NCBI RefSeq assembly: GCF_041296385.1
Contig: NC_091023.1
Span: 21,790,924 to 21,854,923, forward strand
Length of the DNA: 64,000 nucleotides
Direction of reading: 5' to 3'
Source: Aphelocoma coerulescens
Lineage: Eukaryota; Chordata; Aves; Passeriformes; Corvidae
Below are positions 41,001 to 52,445 of this stretch, in pieces. The notes under the pieces were generated by a model, which saw only the letters and a program-made list of their open reading frames with translations, was not told the DNA's origin and did no database searches. How positions within the stretch are numbered: the stretch's first letter is position 1; each line of letters begins with the position of its first letter. The translations under genes were made by a program, and so were the position numbers.

Positions 41001-42560
41001 TGTTTTTTTCCCTTGAATGGAATCAAAGATCCGTCTAGAGTATTAGAATGGATGAAATACTGAGGTGTTAAAATTCCAAGAAATTTATATATTACTAGCG
41101 CAGAAAATTTAAAATATTATTTGAATTATTTTAATCAATTCTGAGATTATTTTTAATATCAAAGCAGATATTGTCAAGAGTTAAATTAACCTCTTGAGCA
41201 AACCTACAGAGAACTTCAAATAGCCATTGAAATATTGTTCTACAAATATAATGGAATCATTTGGACATACTATAAAAAGATATTCCTATATTTAGTGACC
41301 ACAGTTTTAACGGTGTGAGAACATTTTCTTCCTTCTGTAGGTGTGAAGAGGCCTTTACTGAATACTAGGAAAATAATAAATGGAACCATTAAAATAAAGA
41401 AATTGCAAATAGTCTAGTGCTGAGATCCTGGGGCTTCCTGAGCTGATTTGTCTTTTTCACCTTAATTCACTGATCTAGCAACTGGTCTTATTTCCCATAG
41501 AAGTATTAGGGTTCAAAGTGGACACATCCACATATGAGATATAACGCTTTAGACTCATGCAACCCATAATCATATTAAACAACACTGTCGTCCTTAGGTC
41601 AACTGTGTCACAAAGTTAAATTTCCTTAGGATATTTTAGGTACAGTAAGAAGAAAAAAAAAGTAAAAGGCTTCTTGTGGGCCTGATTTGCCTCCTATGCA
41701 ATCAGGACTCTGCAGTCTTGCACTACAGGTTTCAGGCATCGAATCCCGATATCCAGAAACAAACCTCACAGATTTAATATTTTGCCAGCAAGGCAAATAG
41801 ACACTTCAGGGGATTTTTAAAAGCTGATAGTTTTGACCCAGTTTCCATCATGATTGCAGGCACCTCTGTACCCAGACACAGTTTCCTGAGTAGTCCCAGT
41901 CAGCACTAATCATTAACAATCAAAACATCAAAATAAGACCTTAGGGTTTTACTGTTGTATTTTAATACATCTAGATTAAGTGAAACAGTTAAATATGTTC
42001 TCGTCTGACAAATCTCTATGAGCACAGCTTGACACCATGGATGTTCAAGCAGGGGGCGTGGGCCTGTGAGGTGTTGGTGATTTCCCCATCTGGTTCTCAC
42101 AAAGGACTCAAGTTTGTTAATAAACAAACTTAAATCAAGGCCAAATTTGATCTCACTCAGAATAGATCTTCTTTTGTATCATGATTTTTAAATCACATAT
42201 CTTAGAACTCAAATTGGCCAGTAACTAAACTTCTTCCTCATCTTCATTAATGATGAAAGAGTTCAGCTGCCCATCAGTGACTATAACATGAAATAAAGGT
42301 GTTCCAAAACCATATGAGAACCCATGGATTGAAGACTTTGGTTTCCATCTGCACTTCTTGTCACACATCCAAACTATCTAGAATTAAACACATGGGTAAA
42401 TCATGCACATGTAAGTAAATCTCAATCAATCAGTTATTACCGCAAATACAATTTTGGTGTAACTTCTAGGAAGGTTGTTTTTGAGGACTCTTAAGTTATA
42501 TCTAATTGTGATTATTGAAATGTCTTAATACTCTCCTGGAATAAAGCAGAGCTATTACTT
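38061..42560. other. Non-coding DNA, no gene recognised
   Basis: I see no gene. The block 39200-39730 is GC-richer and open in several phases on both strands (up to 129 codons, minus), with a donor-like GGTAAG near 39665, but no frame resembles a known protein. It is a possible untranslated or non-coding exon region at most. 40660-41420 is very AT-rich and empty by eye. Confidence 0.5.
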
Positions 42561-42564
42561 AAAA

Positions 42565-42603
<39 letters not shown>

Positions 42604-42604
42604 A
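42561..42604 (+). repeat. (AAAT)n microsatellite, about 11 units
   Basis: A pure tandem tract of AAAT/TAAA is directly visible, longer than the similar tract at 25232-25264 and in the same phase on the plus strand. It lies in unique DNA. Confidence 0.95.
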
Positions 42605-43959
42605 AGTGACCCTAAAAATTCAATCACCGTGATAGGAAAGGGATGAAGCCACAGTAATTATGCAACCAGTTTCAAAGACCACCAGTAGGGCCTGTGTGTA
42701 GCACAGAACAGAGCACTCCAAACCAAAGCATGAAATAGCTACCAGAGTTGAAAATATTATACAACATTCTTTGGTCTTTTCCCACTTTCTCAAACATTTT
42801 TGGTTGTCAAAAGTCTGATTTCCATATCTGAGACTACGAGGTCTACTGGATGTAAAGGAGTCGTGATTATCCTTAAAGTGCATCTGACATCACTATTAAT
42901 GCTTTAAACTTGCTACCAGTGCATTTTTGCAGTTTCATCCTTTTAGCAGAACTGACACATATAAAAGCTTTGAAAACTCCAAGTATTAATCTCCAAAAGC
43001 ATATGTGTAGTGATTACTTAACCAATAGGATGTTTTTTTCAGTTCCTCTACAAGTTGGCTCAGCAACAGTACAATATTAATAATGCTTGAGCTTATACTT
43101 TTACAACCTGTTCTCCATTTCTCCCATCTGTCGATAGACTAAAATTACGTTTACAGAATCACTCATTTTCTAACCTTTTCTTAATTCATCCAAGACAGCT
43201 CATAGCCATTTTTTTCCCCTACAGTGACTACAAAACCCCAAAGCTTGAGGCTCAGCTCAGTTTTCAGAGCTATTGATATGATTGTGAAGTAGCTCCATCG
43301 ATTTGAAAAGCATTATTTTGGTTTCATCCTGTAATGAATGAGAGAAATATTTTCCTCTCATTCTATTCCAATTAAATAAATATTCCAATCATATAAATAC
43401 CTTTAGTTTACTCCCTTATCTTTCTCACCAAACTACAGCTTGAGGCAACCCTGGGGTCTGTTAGAACATTAGTAGGTATATGTACATAACAACTGGCAGT
43501 ATTTGATGGGGAAAAGCACAACCAGTGGAGACCTGCATTGCAAACCTGAATCCTCTGGGTTTCCCAAACGGGAGAACAAGAAATAATTACAGTGCTGGGT
43601 ACTATCCACTAATTTTGCATAATCAGCCATTTTCAATCAGTTTCAGTGCCATATTGCCCTCCCAAACACAAGAGTCTCCGAGGCCCCGGACACAAAGCTT
43701 TGCACAGAAATCAGTCTAAGGTTACTGTTTTACACCTTGCTATTGTTGGGTAGTCAGAATCAGAGGAATGGAGAAGTCCATCCTCCTCAAGACCCTGGAC
43801 CCTGCATGCAGCAGGGGGACATTTTTGTATAAGAATTAAATCTTCACAAACACCTCTTGGAGTTACAACTTAGGCCACTGCTTTCACTCCCATTCAATAG
43901 ACTTTCCAGCATAAACAGTGGTTTAAAATCTGTTCAAGGACCTCAAGATTTGGCCCCAA

Positions 43960-44145
43960 GTCAATGTGTACACAGCTGACTTAATTTACAACTATGTTTT
44001 TATGCCAGATTTAGTGTCAACAGCCTAACGGTGCATTGGATTTCGTTTATAGGATTTATTAATTTTTATCTAATGAACAATTTCACAAGGCAATTTAGAT
44101 GATTGCAAGTGTGAAATGTTTGCAATGAGGACCAGATCTTGCCAG
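43960..44145. promoter_or_regulatory. Candidate conserved non-coding block
   Basis: The block is repeat-free and AT-rich with homeodomain-type cores (TTAATTT, ATTAAT, TCTAATGA) and little simple sequence, which is the texture of vertebrate conserved enhancers. Nothing else marks it, and constraint is an inference that needs cross-species alignment. Confidence 0.15.
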
Positions 44146-47003
44146 CCTTGCTTGCCTGTAGTGCCACTTGCATCAAAAGTAATTGAAAACAATTGTACAC
44201 GAAAAACACCAAAACAAACAAGTTCAAAAACAGTCTCCATGAGCAATGGAAGCAGAGTGAGTATTTCAGTCAGTCCTGAGCCATGTGTTGCCTCCATACA
44301 GGCAAGTGGAGCTGAACTGACTGGATAGATGGATTTACAGGAACAAGAATGGCACATTGATGTGAGGATCACACCTTTGGGTAAGAGCTGCCAATGTGTT
44401 AATTTGGCCTCGACAGATTGTCCCTGTGACAAACTCCCCACTGATCACAGTAGGAACAGAATGAGGTCAAAGTTAGACATCTTAAAATCTCACCTTGTCC
44501 CTTCAAAAAATTTGAAAATTAAAGCAAGGGAACATCTCTTTAGTTACATACCATAATGAACCAAACAGTGGATTATTTACCAAAAAGATCATCTGCTGAG
44601 TAATGTTTTCTGGTTGGTTTTTTTTAAATATTTGTTAGTAGGATGCTACTTTCTCCTTCTGATCTTGGAATTATACTACAAAGCTACCCATTTATAATTA
44701 ATTACATTTTTGAGATATTTTTTGCTTAGGTGGCTGGAATCTTCCCAGCACCGGTGCCCAAAAACAATTACCAGCATCCTGTTCAGTTTTCTTCCAACTC
44801 CCCTTCACCCTCCACCCAGCAATAATTATATTTCTTCTCTGTGTTTCAGAAAACAGAGATTGTTTGCCATAAAATTAACTTGATGTGATTCAAAAGGAAA
44901 TGCAAAGCATTTTATAAGGAGTCAGAGGGAGCAAGCTGCAACTGTGAGCAGAAGACAGGGAAGACTTGTGCTTTCAGCCAGGGGAAGCTTCATCACAAAT
45001 TAAGTTTTGTTTTCTTTACTTGCTGCAGCACAATGACAGCTTTGACAGACATATGGGTTGTTTAGAATCATAAAGGCTTTTTAATTTAAAGTGCTTCAGG
45101 AATATATCTAGCTGCAGTATATGACGTAGGCAATTTTTATTTAGCTGTATTCTGCTAAATGTAGTTTGTAATTGGAACACCTTTCAGCCCAGACATAGGA
45201 AAATCTGTTTCACTCTCCTGCACTGCTGAGCTGCTCTTGCAGCAGGGTGCTACCTAGGCCATGCATTCAAACACCACACGTATTATTCTCAGTTATTTTT
45301 ATGGGAACTGGAAGGTACTTGAAGCTGTCACATCCCTGAGCAGACAACCAAAACCACAAGGTCTTTATGTCACTCGAGCTTTCTTTCAAAAAGAAAGAAT
45401 GGATAAAGCCACTCTGAGCTGTTGGTTTTCAGGTTTTGTCTTGTTGCAAGGGTGTGGTTTCAGGTCAGTTATGATGCTGTAAGGTTCTCCTTTAAAATGT
45501 CATATTTTTTCACCATGGAGCTGGTGATTGCACTTGTTACCCACATTACATCTTTCGCTTAGTTTAAAAATGTATTGTTTTGGCTCTTTGCTTGTTTTAA
45601 ATGTCAGATCTGTATGCTTTGAGACAGGACCTGATTTCAATTACATTGTATAAGACCCAGAATAAAGCCATTTGCTTAAGTAGAATCCTACTGCATGACA
45701 CAAACGTGGCTGAGATGAGGCTGTGACTGATTGTGGGGTCTTCAAACCAAATGGTGCTTTCTGGCTCCTGCATTAGTCCCTGCCAGTTAAGATGTTGCAG
45801 CTCCAAACTATTAGTTCAGGATGCAGAAACCACCTCATGCTGCAAATAAGAGATGGAAAACACGAGGCCTGTAAAGAGCTAAGAGCTGTTAACTAACCCA
45901 GAACAGAGCTTGGGTTTTCTTTGCCCAAGCCTTGCTGCTTCTACCAGTAGGATACAACACACTCAAATGAAGCAATTCCCAAAGACAACCAAATGTCCAG
46001 AGAAAATCTCAAGGTAGAAAGCAGTCTGTGTTTCCCACAGACCTGGGCACTGGTTTCTCCTGTTCTGAGATGTTGGGTCTTACAGACTAAGCACTGGCCC
46101 ACCTTCTGTCAATCCTTCATATCCACCTCCCATCAATAACCCTGTGACTGCACCCTTGCAGCCACAGTTTAATTACAGCTGTAGTAAATAATGATCCCAA
46201 CCTTCCTAACTAACAGTTCCTTATTACCATGTTGAGTGGCAGGTCTTGTAAGATATCCTGGCATTGTTAGTGCTCAAAGAGTTTTTACACCCTCACCATT
46301 AACAGCTTTGATTTAAGAGCCCACACAGTATATCTTGTAAAGGGTCAACCAGAAGTTTCTCCTCAAGCTATTGTGTTCTCTGGAAAAAATCCCTTTGAGA
46401 GCTGATGCTACCTGATATAGGGTGAAGGAACACCTGCCTTATACAGACGTCAGCATCAAAGACCTACTTTATTGTCAGTGAATGAACACTACATTAGGAA
46501 GGAGGGACAAAAATACTGAAAAGGCTCATCTATAAGAACACTGAATCCAGCAGAGACAGGACAGATTAAAAAGGAACTGTGAGAATGAAACAAAAGTTAC
46601 ATTCTGACTTTTTTCTGAAATTTTAAAAATATCTTCTGCATGAACAAGTCTCCTAGGTATCAGCTTCAGAAGTAACTTAAAGAAAATTCTCATGTCATTT
46701 GTGGTTGATGTAATGTAAGAATCCTTTCTTACAGTCTTTCAGTGAGATAGAGGGGAGAAAACCGGACTCCCACTCACAGGCAGATTTTTTTTTTCCTCTT
46801 TGCACACTTGTCAAAGACTGTGTCTTTTCCTCTTCAAATAGCAGGAGCCTATTCACAGAAATTCTGTGAGCAGAGCCTCCATTTCTCCTTCAGTGGAACA
46901 CAGGCAATGTCAGGAGTGTTTCAGAAGATTTATTAATAAGTAGTTATAAACAATAAGTTTGGATAAACACAGTAAAATCACAGATATTATTTCTGTAAGA
47001 TTT

Positions 47004-47019
47004 GGAGGGGGGAGGGGGG
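47004..47019 (+). other. G-rich tract, possible two- or three-tier G-quadruplex
   Basis: Fourteen of 16 bases are G, arranged as GG, G6 and G6 separated by single A. It might fold as a G-quadruplex on the plus strand. No gene is adjacent, so a role is not implied. Confidence 0.5.
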
Positions 47020-50000
47020 TCACACATCAGTAGATATTTTCTCAGCACTTGATTCTTTTATTTTCTCTCCTATTAACAAAACTACATAGGTTGGCCTTGT
47101 AATTCTGGGTTTTAATTGAGCCTGCATTCAAAGGCAAAAGACCAGATGATCCTGGCAAGCTTCTGCAGTGCCTCTGAGCTCATTTGTTCCCAGAATTGTG
47201 CTGCAGATTATTTTAATTTTTTAAAATTTATAATAAAATACCCAACACATACTTCTGCCAGGACATGGTTCACATTTTTCTCCTTAAGAAACCTTTATAT
47301 ACATCTGAGCTCTGCTAGCTCAGAAAGATAGCCTGCTGTTTTCACTCAGCCAAAAATTGCCGAACGTCAGAGATACAGCAGGAAGAACATTTTGCTGCTT
47401 CTGTCACTCCCAACAAAATCTCTAACATTTTGTTTTATTTAATGGCTTCACTTTTCATAAGATGATTCAAACCCCTATAGGGGACCTACATTAGTCTGCT
47501 GACATTTTTCTGCTGGTGTAATTATTATGTCCTTCTACAGTCTGCTTTTCATCTGCACAGAATTTCTCCCTGGCACAGAAGAGTTTAGTTAAAGACCTCA
47601 AAGTAGAGATCTAGAGAAGCCAGAATAGCTCCTCAGCATAAGGCAAGGTGGAGGGCAACTTATTTGGTATAACAGTGCATGTGCTGGGATGCCTGGCAGC
47701 AAATAGCAGATGGACACAATGCAACTGAGAAGAATATTCCTACACTAAAAAAAAAATATTGGGGGTGGCAAGAGAGGCATGTTTATCTCTCCTTTACACT
47801 CCACCAGGCAAAACATGTTGTGTGTTTCAGCCCCTTAGACTATAGCAGGAATGGGGATTTCTGACACAGTACATAGTGCAATATAAATCTGTATAAATAC
47901 AGATATAGATCTCTCAATTAATCATAAATCATAACAATTTGGTTACTCCGTGCAAAGGCCAAACGGTTTTGTAAGCAAAACAAAGAAGTCTTTTCAAGAA
48001 AGAAATAGACTCCACTGGGGTATAAGAGTGTAATATAATTCTAATATATAGATATACTGCTAAATGCTTAGAGTCTGAGCTTTGGTGTTTTTAAGGACAA
48101 TCACATCTCTACTAAGCTGTATGTCTAAGCCGAGGTTACAGCTGGCCCCTCAAACATGTCTTGTTGCTAAGCAGGTGCAGATTTGAAATCAGAATAGAGC
48201 ACTTGGGATATAAAGAAAGCAAATCCACCTCCTCAGATTTAAAGACAATATTGCCTTGGTAACAGGTAACACATGTGAAGTACGTGGTTAATTACAGCTT
48301 CCAGTTATAACAGCGACAAAACAGAAATGAAAATGAGAAGCACTGTAGCAAAATATAGACAGCCCTTAATAGTCAGGTAGCTTAAAACACTCATATACAC
48401 CATGAAGCAATTGAAGAGAAAACTGTGCAGGTCAGGTGGAAACAATGAACAGAAGACTGGAAAACTTAGTTGACTAGAGTGATCTCAATAGGACAAGAAA
48501 GGATTCAGAGAGCTCGTGCCCTGCTCACTGGTGAGTGAGGAGTAAGGGGATGAGAAGATGAAGTTATCTGAAGGTATATTAAAGGAAGAGTGCAACTGCA
48601 TCCACAGTTTTGAAATTCTCCACTGCCATTACACAAAGCTGAAGTGGACACAGATACTGGTGCTGAACACCTTTTGTCCTTTCCTCACCAAGTGACTCTG
48701 ACCTCACTTGCCCTTCTTAGAAAAAGCATGAGATGTGAGCACATTATGGAGCTGGGAGAACTGAAACAGAGTCCTTTTAGCACAATAAGCAACCACTTTG
48801 ACAGCAAGAAATGGAATACGAAAACAGTCACATAAATAGCAGTAAATGAAACAGACCCAGTTTACACAGTGGAAAATGCAGCTCACTAAAACTAGATGTT
48901 GAAGAGAGGCCAGTGGGCAATCCACAGGTGTTAAAATCTTAATAATACTGCAATAAAAGCATTTCAAAATCTAAAAGCATATATAACCTAAAGAAAGGAG
49001 GAATATCTGTCTCTACTGGTCACATTGATGGGTATTAGGTTCCCATTGTATTCGTAGCAGACATTTCTGATTCTCAATTAATTAACAAATAAGTAACTTT
49101 TTAAAGCTTCATCTGATTAAACAGGAAGCTTTGAAATTACAGAAATATTTCTATTTATGACACACAATGTCTCCCCCAAACCAGATGAGGTGGATTTATC
49201 TTTTAAAGAAGATTTTCATTACAGAAAATGGTGCACTTCCCTACTTAGGGATATTTGTGTTTGGATATTGTGTTGACACTGGGGAGCACTGGCACACAGC
49301 TACAGACTGAAAGGATTTGCTTGTATGTAAAGGACACACAACACCAGGAGCAGCACAGTCACTTAACACATGTCCACAACTAAGTTTTGTCACCCAGCTT
49401 GGGGGAAGACTACTAAAAAAGTCAAAGCAAAGCAGGCTCACAGTATCTAAAGTCAAGCTTCTTTTGTGCTGAAATATTCATTACATGCCTTAATTCCTGC
49501 AGATTTTCACTCAGTGCTTTTGTTACTCTCTAAAAGGGATGATGAATACTTGCCAGAGCCTCAGAAATCTGCCCAGGATTCATCGGTTTTTGCAGAGGTC
49601 TCTGGTAGCCTGTGGGTAGAAGGCATGGCCCATAATTCTGGGGTTAAGCTAAAGTTGACCCAGTAGCCTACAGTTGAAAGAGAGGATCAATCTATCCAGT
49701 GACACATCTTTTAAGACAGCCAGCAGGTTTTGGATGTTTTCAGAGACACAGGGATAAAATATCAGCCATATTCCTCTGAACTATTTATATAACTCTACAC
49801 CAGAGCTTTTCAGTAGATGCAGAAATCTAGTTATTGATCACTTGTAATGCTTAATTCAATTCTGGGAGGAAATAGCCTACATTTCATGGATACATTTCAT
49901 TAAAAGACTATTTACTCATTTTGCATTTTGTAAATGCTTTAGCAGAGAGATATCACTGCCAGCTCCCAGAACAGTATGATGAATTGGAAGATTTGCCACC

Positions 50001-50060
50001 AGTCTCCAATGAAATGTGAGGAAAATTATGTTAGTACACTGATCTCCTAAAGTAATTAAT

Positions 50061-51215
50061 AGAATCACAGAAAAATAGGGAAAGAATAGACCCAGAAAGG
50101 TCATCATGGGTATCTCCTTGCCTTAAGAAAGGCTCAAATAAAATTACACTGCATCAAATAAATATTTGTCTAATTAAAGCCTTCTAATGACACTTTATAG
50201 ACCACCACAGAAAAACCAGCATCATTAGACACCTTGCAGAAAATTTTTTTGTTGTCTAGTCTGAATCTTTTTTGCTGCAGTTGATGCTCCTTGGAATTTT
50301 CCCTATTGCAGATTACAGAAAACATCTTAGACCCCTCTTTCCTACAAGATCCTTAAAGTTTTCAGAAACTATGTATTCCTCCATCAACTTTCCCTTCCTC
50401 CATCCTCTAAGCTCTGGTTTGTGTCACTCAGTCAGTCATTATATATTTTGTTCATGAGGCTCTGATCACTCCTGCTGCTGGTGTGTATCCTGCTTTAAGT
50501 GCAGTACCTAAAACTCAACAGGAGATACAAAGCCAAACTTTTACCAGGGCAATTACTTGTACCTGTAAGAGTTAACTGTAAATCTTGCATATCAAAGCCT
50601 TGGCTTGCTCAGTTTGTGACCCAACATAACCCCTACCTCTGTCTTTGGAGACAAGCTGTCCCCATTTTGAAGTGAGTTTTTGCTAAGATCTGAGTGCATT
50701 AATAGAGCTGGTCTTGCACTCCATCAAGCACACCTCCAGCATTTCCCTGCCTGGCTCATGAGAATGCCATGAAAACAGGCTGGCCTCAGCAAAGCCCTGT
50801 CAATCTCTAACACCTACAGCTTCTTACCTGTCCACAAAAGAAACTGCTTGGTTATAAAAGAAAATTAGACTTATTCAATGTGATGTGCTCTCAGTAAACC
50901 CACACCAGCAGTTATGTATTTCTCTGCAATGTTAGAGTTACTTCAGAGTATTTCAATTATTTCTTTCCCTTTTATTTTTGACAATTGAGGCTGAGCTGCA
51001 TTATTTCTGAAGACAGACACTGTGTTTGGTTTTTTGTCTGTTTTCTAGTCTGTTTTCATCCACCTTCTGCTAGCTTGTTAGCCTGATGACTAATGGCTCC
51101 ACATCTCTACAGACCATATTTATGCTGTCCTTGATAGAAGTTAATCAGCCCCATCCAATCCAAGAAGTTCTAATCTCTTTAATCTATTAAATTCTTTTTG
51201 CCTGTCCCCCCCCGC
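50061..51215 (-). mobile_element. Old CR1/L3-type LINE relic, long 3' portion
   Basis: Read on the plus strand this is the antisense of an ancient CR1-like LINE. It starts with a CR1-type 3' end (AGAATCACAG at 50061) and the decayed GGTCATC block at 50099-50105. Further in are degraded but ordered landmarks of the CR1/L3 consensus: the CTTTTTTGCTGCAG region near 50270, the acidic 'accepts inserts/lists contract' block near 50500-50560, GCTCAGTTTGTGACCCA at 50608-50624, CCCCATTTTGAAGTGAGT at 50661-50678, CTCATGAGAATGCCATG at 50756-50772, GAAAATTAGACTTATTC near 50861 and AATTATTTCTTTCCCTTTTA at 50956-50975. Order and spacing agree with one element with internal deletions. It is far more diverged than the other CR1 copies here, so it is old. 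Reading frames are destroyed. The 5' boundary is uncertain. Confidence 0.75.
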
Positions 51216-52170
51216 CCCTTCCTTTTCCAAAGATTGCATCTGCCAAATGATGGAGTTCAAAGTAACACACTTTTTTCCTGACCTTTCCAAATAAGATTTA
51301 TCTCTTTTCTATCAATATTCCAGCATATTTCATCAAGGATCTACTACAGCAAGTCAAATACCTGGTACATATTAAAAATTCTGTGGATAGATCTTGTGCA
51401 GGCAGCTAAATCAGATATTCAGGCACTAACACAGGACGTGCTTGAGCAGGTGTGGAACGGAAAGGGAGAAGCTGAAAAGGTTTGGAAATTAAAGAAAAAA
51501 ATGCATCTTTAACTACAGGCAAGAAGAAAACCTGCATGAAGTTACAGACACAACTGGGCACAGCAGAACTGGAGCCTTCATGGACACTCTGTAACATCCA
51601 GTTAAGGCCACACAGTTATTCGAACTTCTGCTCTTTCTTCAATTTTCTGGGCAAGCCCTCTTCCAAACTCTACACTGGATATTTTGGAAATAATTTATGA
51701 TGAATCACTGCCTATTAAATAGTTTTAGTACAGAGATTGTTAGCAAAAATAAATTTGCTTTTAAGTTCTAGCCTTCATTCACAAAAGCAACAATAAATAT
51801 TTTATTCATACACCTATGTTTATAAGCTCAGCCTGAAGATAATAATGCATAAGATCCTGACCTACACTTCATAGACTCCCACAGGATTAAGGTCCTGTTG
51901 TTGCCACACACACCTTCTATATTTTATGACTTTTCCTATTTTAATAGTGTAGCTGTATAAAGTGCCTCAAGACTTTGTAGAAAAACACTATCAATATTCA
52001 TGCTATTAAAAGCATTATGAGTTACTGTAAAATTTATTTACATTGCTATTATCTCTCTTTAAAATTTTAAATGAATCACACTCCCAGGTTCAGAGTGAGT
52101 GGAGCATCAAATCTAGCAAGTTGTGATAGATCAGCAAGAAGGCTATGGCAGCCAAGACTGAGGAATTAAT
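51216..52170. other. Non-coding DNA between two LINE relics
   Basis: I see no gene. The first hundred bases might still belong to the decayed LINE that ends near 51215; resemblance is too weak to extend it. The rest is AT-rich unique sequence. Confidence 0.45.
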
Positions 52171-52445
52171 AAAATAGAACAGTGTGACTTGGAAGGGACA
52201 TTTAAAAGTCATCTAGTCCCATCCCCTGCAATGAGCAGGGACACCTTCCACTAGACCTGTTTGCTCCTAGCTCCATCCAACCTGGCCCTGGACACTTCAA
52301 GGGATGCAGCACCCACAGCATCTCTGCAAAACCTGTACCAGTGTTTCACCATTGCGAAAATTTCTGCCTTTTACCTAATCTGAAATGACCCTCCTCCAGT
52401 TTAAAGCCATTACTGTTGTCCTGTAGCAACACCCTCTTTTTCCCT
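52171..52445 (-). mobile_element. CR1 LINE, 3' end fragment
   Basis: Plus-strand reading gives the antisense of a CR1 3' untranslated region: TTGGAAGGGACATTTAAAAG near 52189-52208, AGTCATCTAGTCCCATCCCC near 52207-52226, GCAGGGACACCTTCCACTAG near 52236-52255, CCAACCTGGCCCTGGACACT near 52278-52297, and the CTCCTCCAGTTTAAAGCCAT block near 52391-52410. Similarity fades near 52445. The very 3' end is eroded (the usual AATCATAGAATGG is changed to something like AATAGAACAGTGTG). The element is on the minus strand, 5'-truncated, and non-coding. Confidence 0.92.

Larger units (their letters stand above)
42605..50060. other. AT-rich non-coding DNA, no gene recognised
   Basis: No gene is recognised. 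Both strands are open around 44070-44441 (123 codons, minus; 70 codons, plus) without a known motif, overlapping a possible conserved block. A G-rich tract (14 G in 16 bases) lies at 47004-47019. The remainder looks like ordinary unique DNA. Confidence 0.5.
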
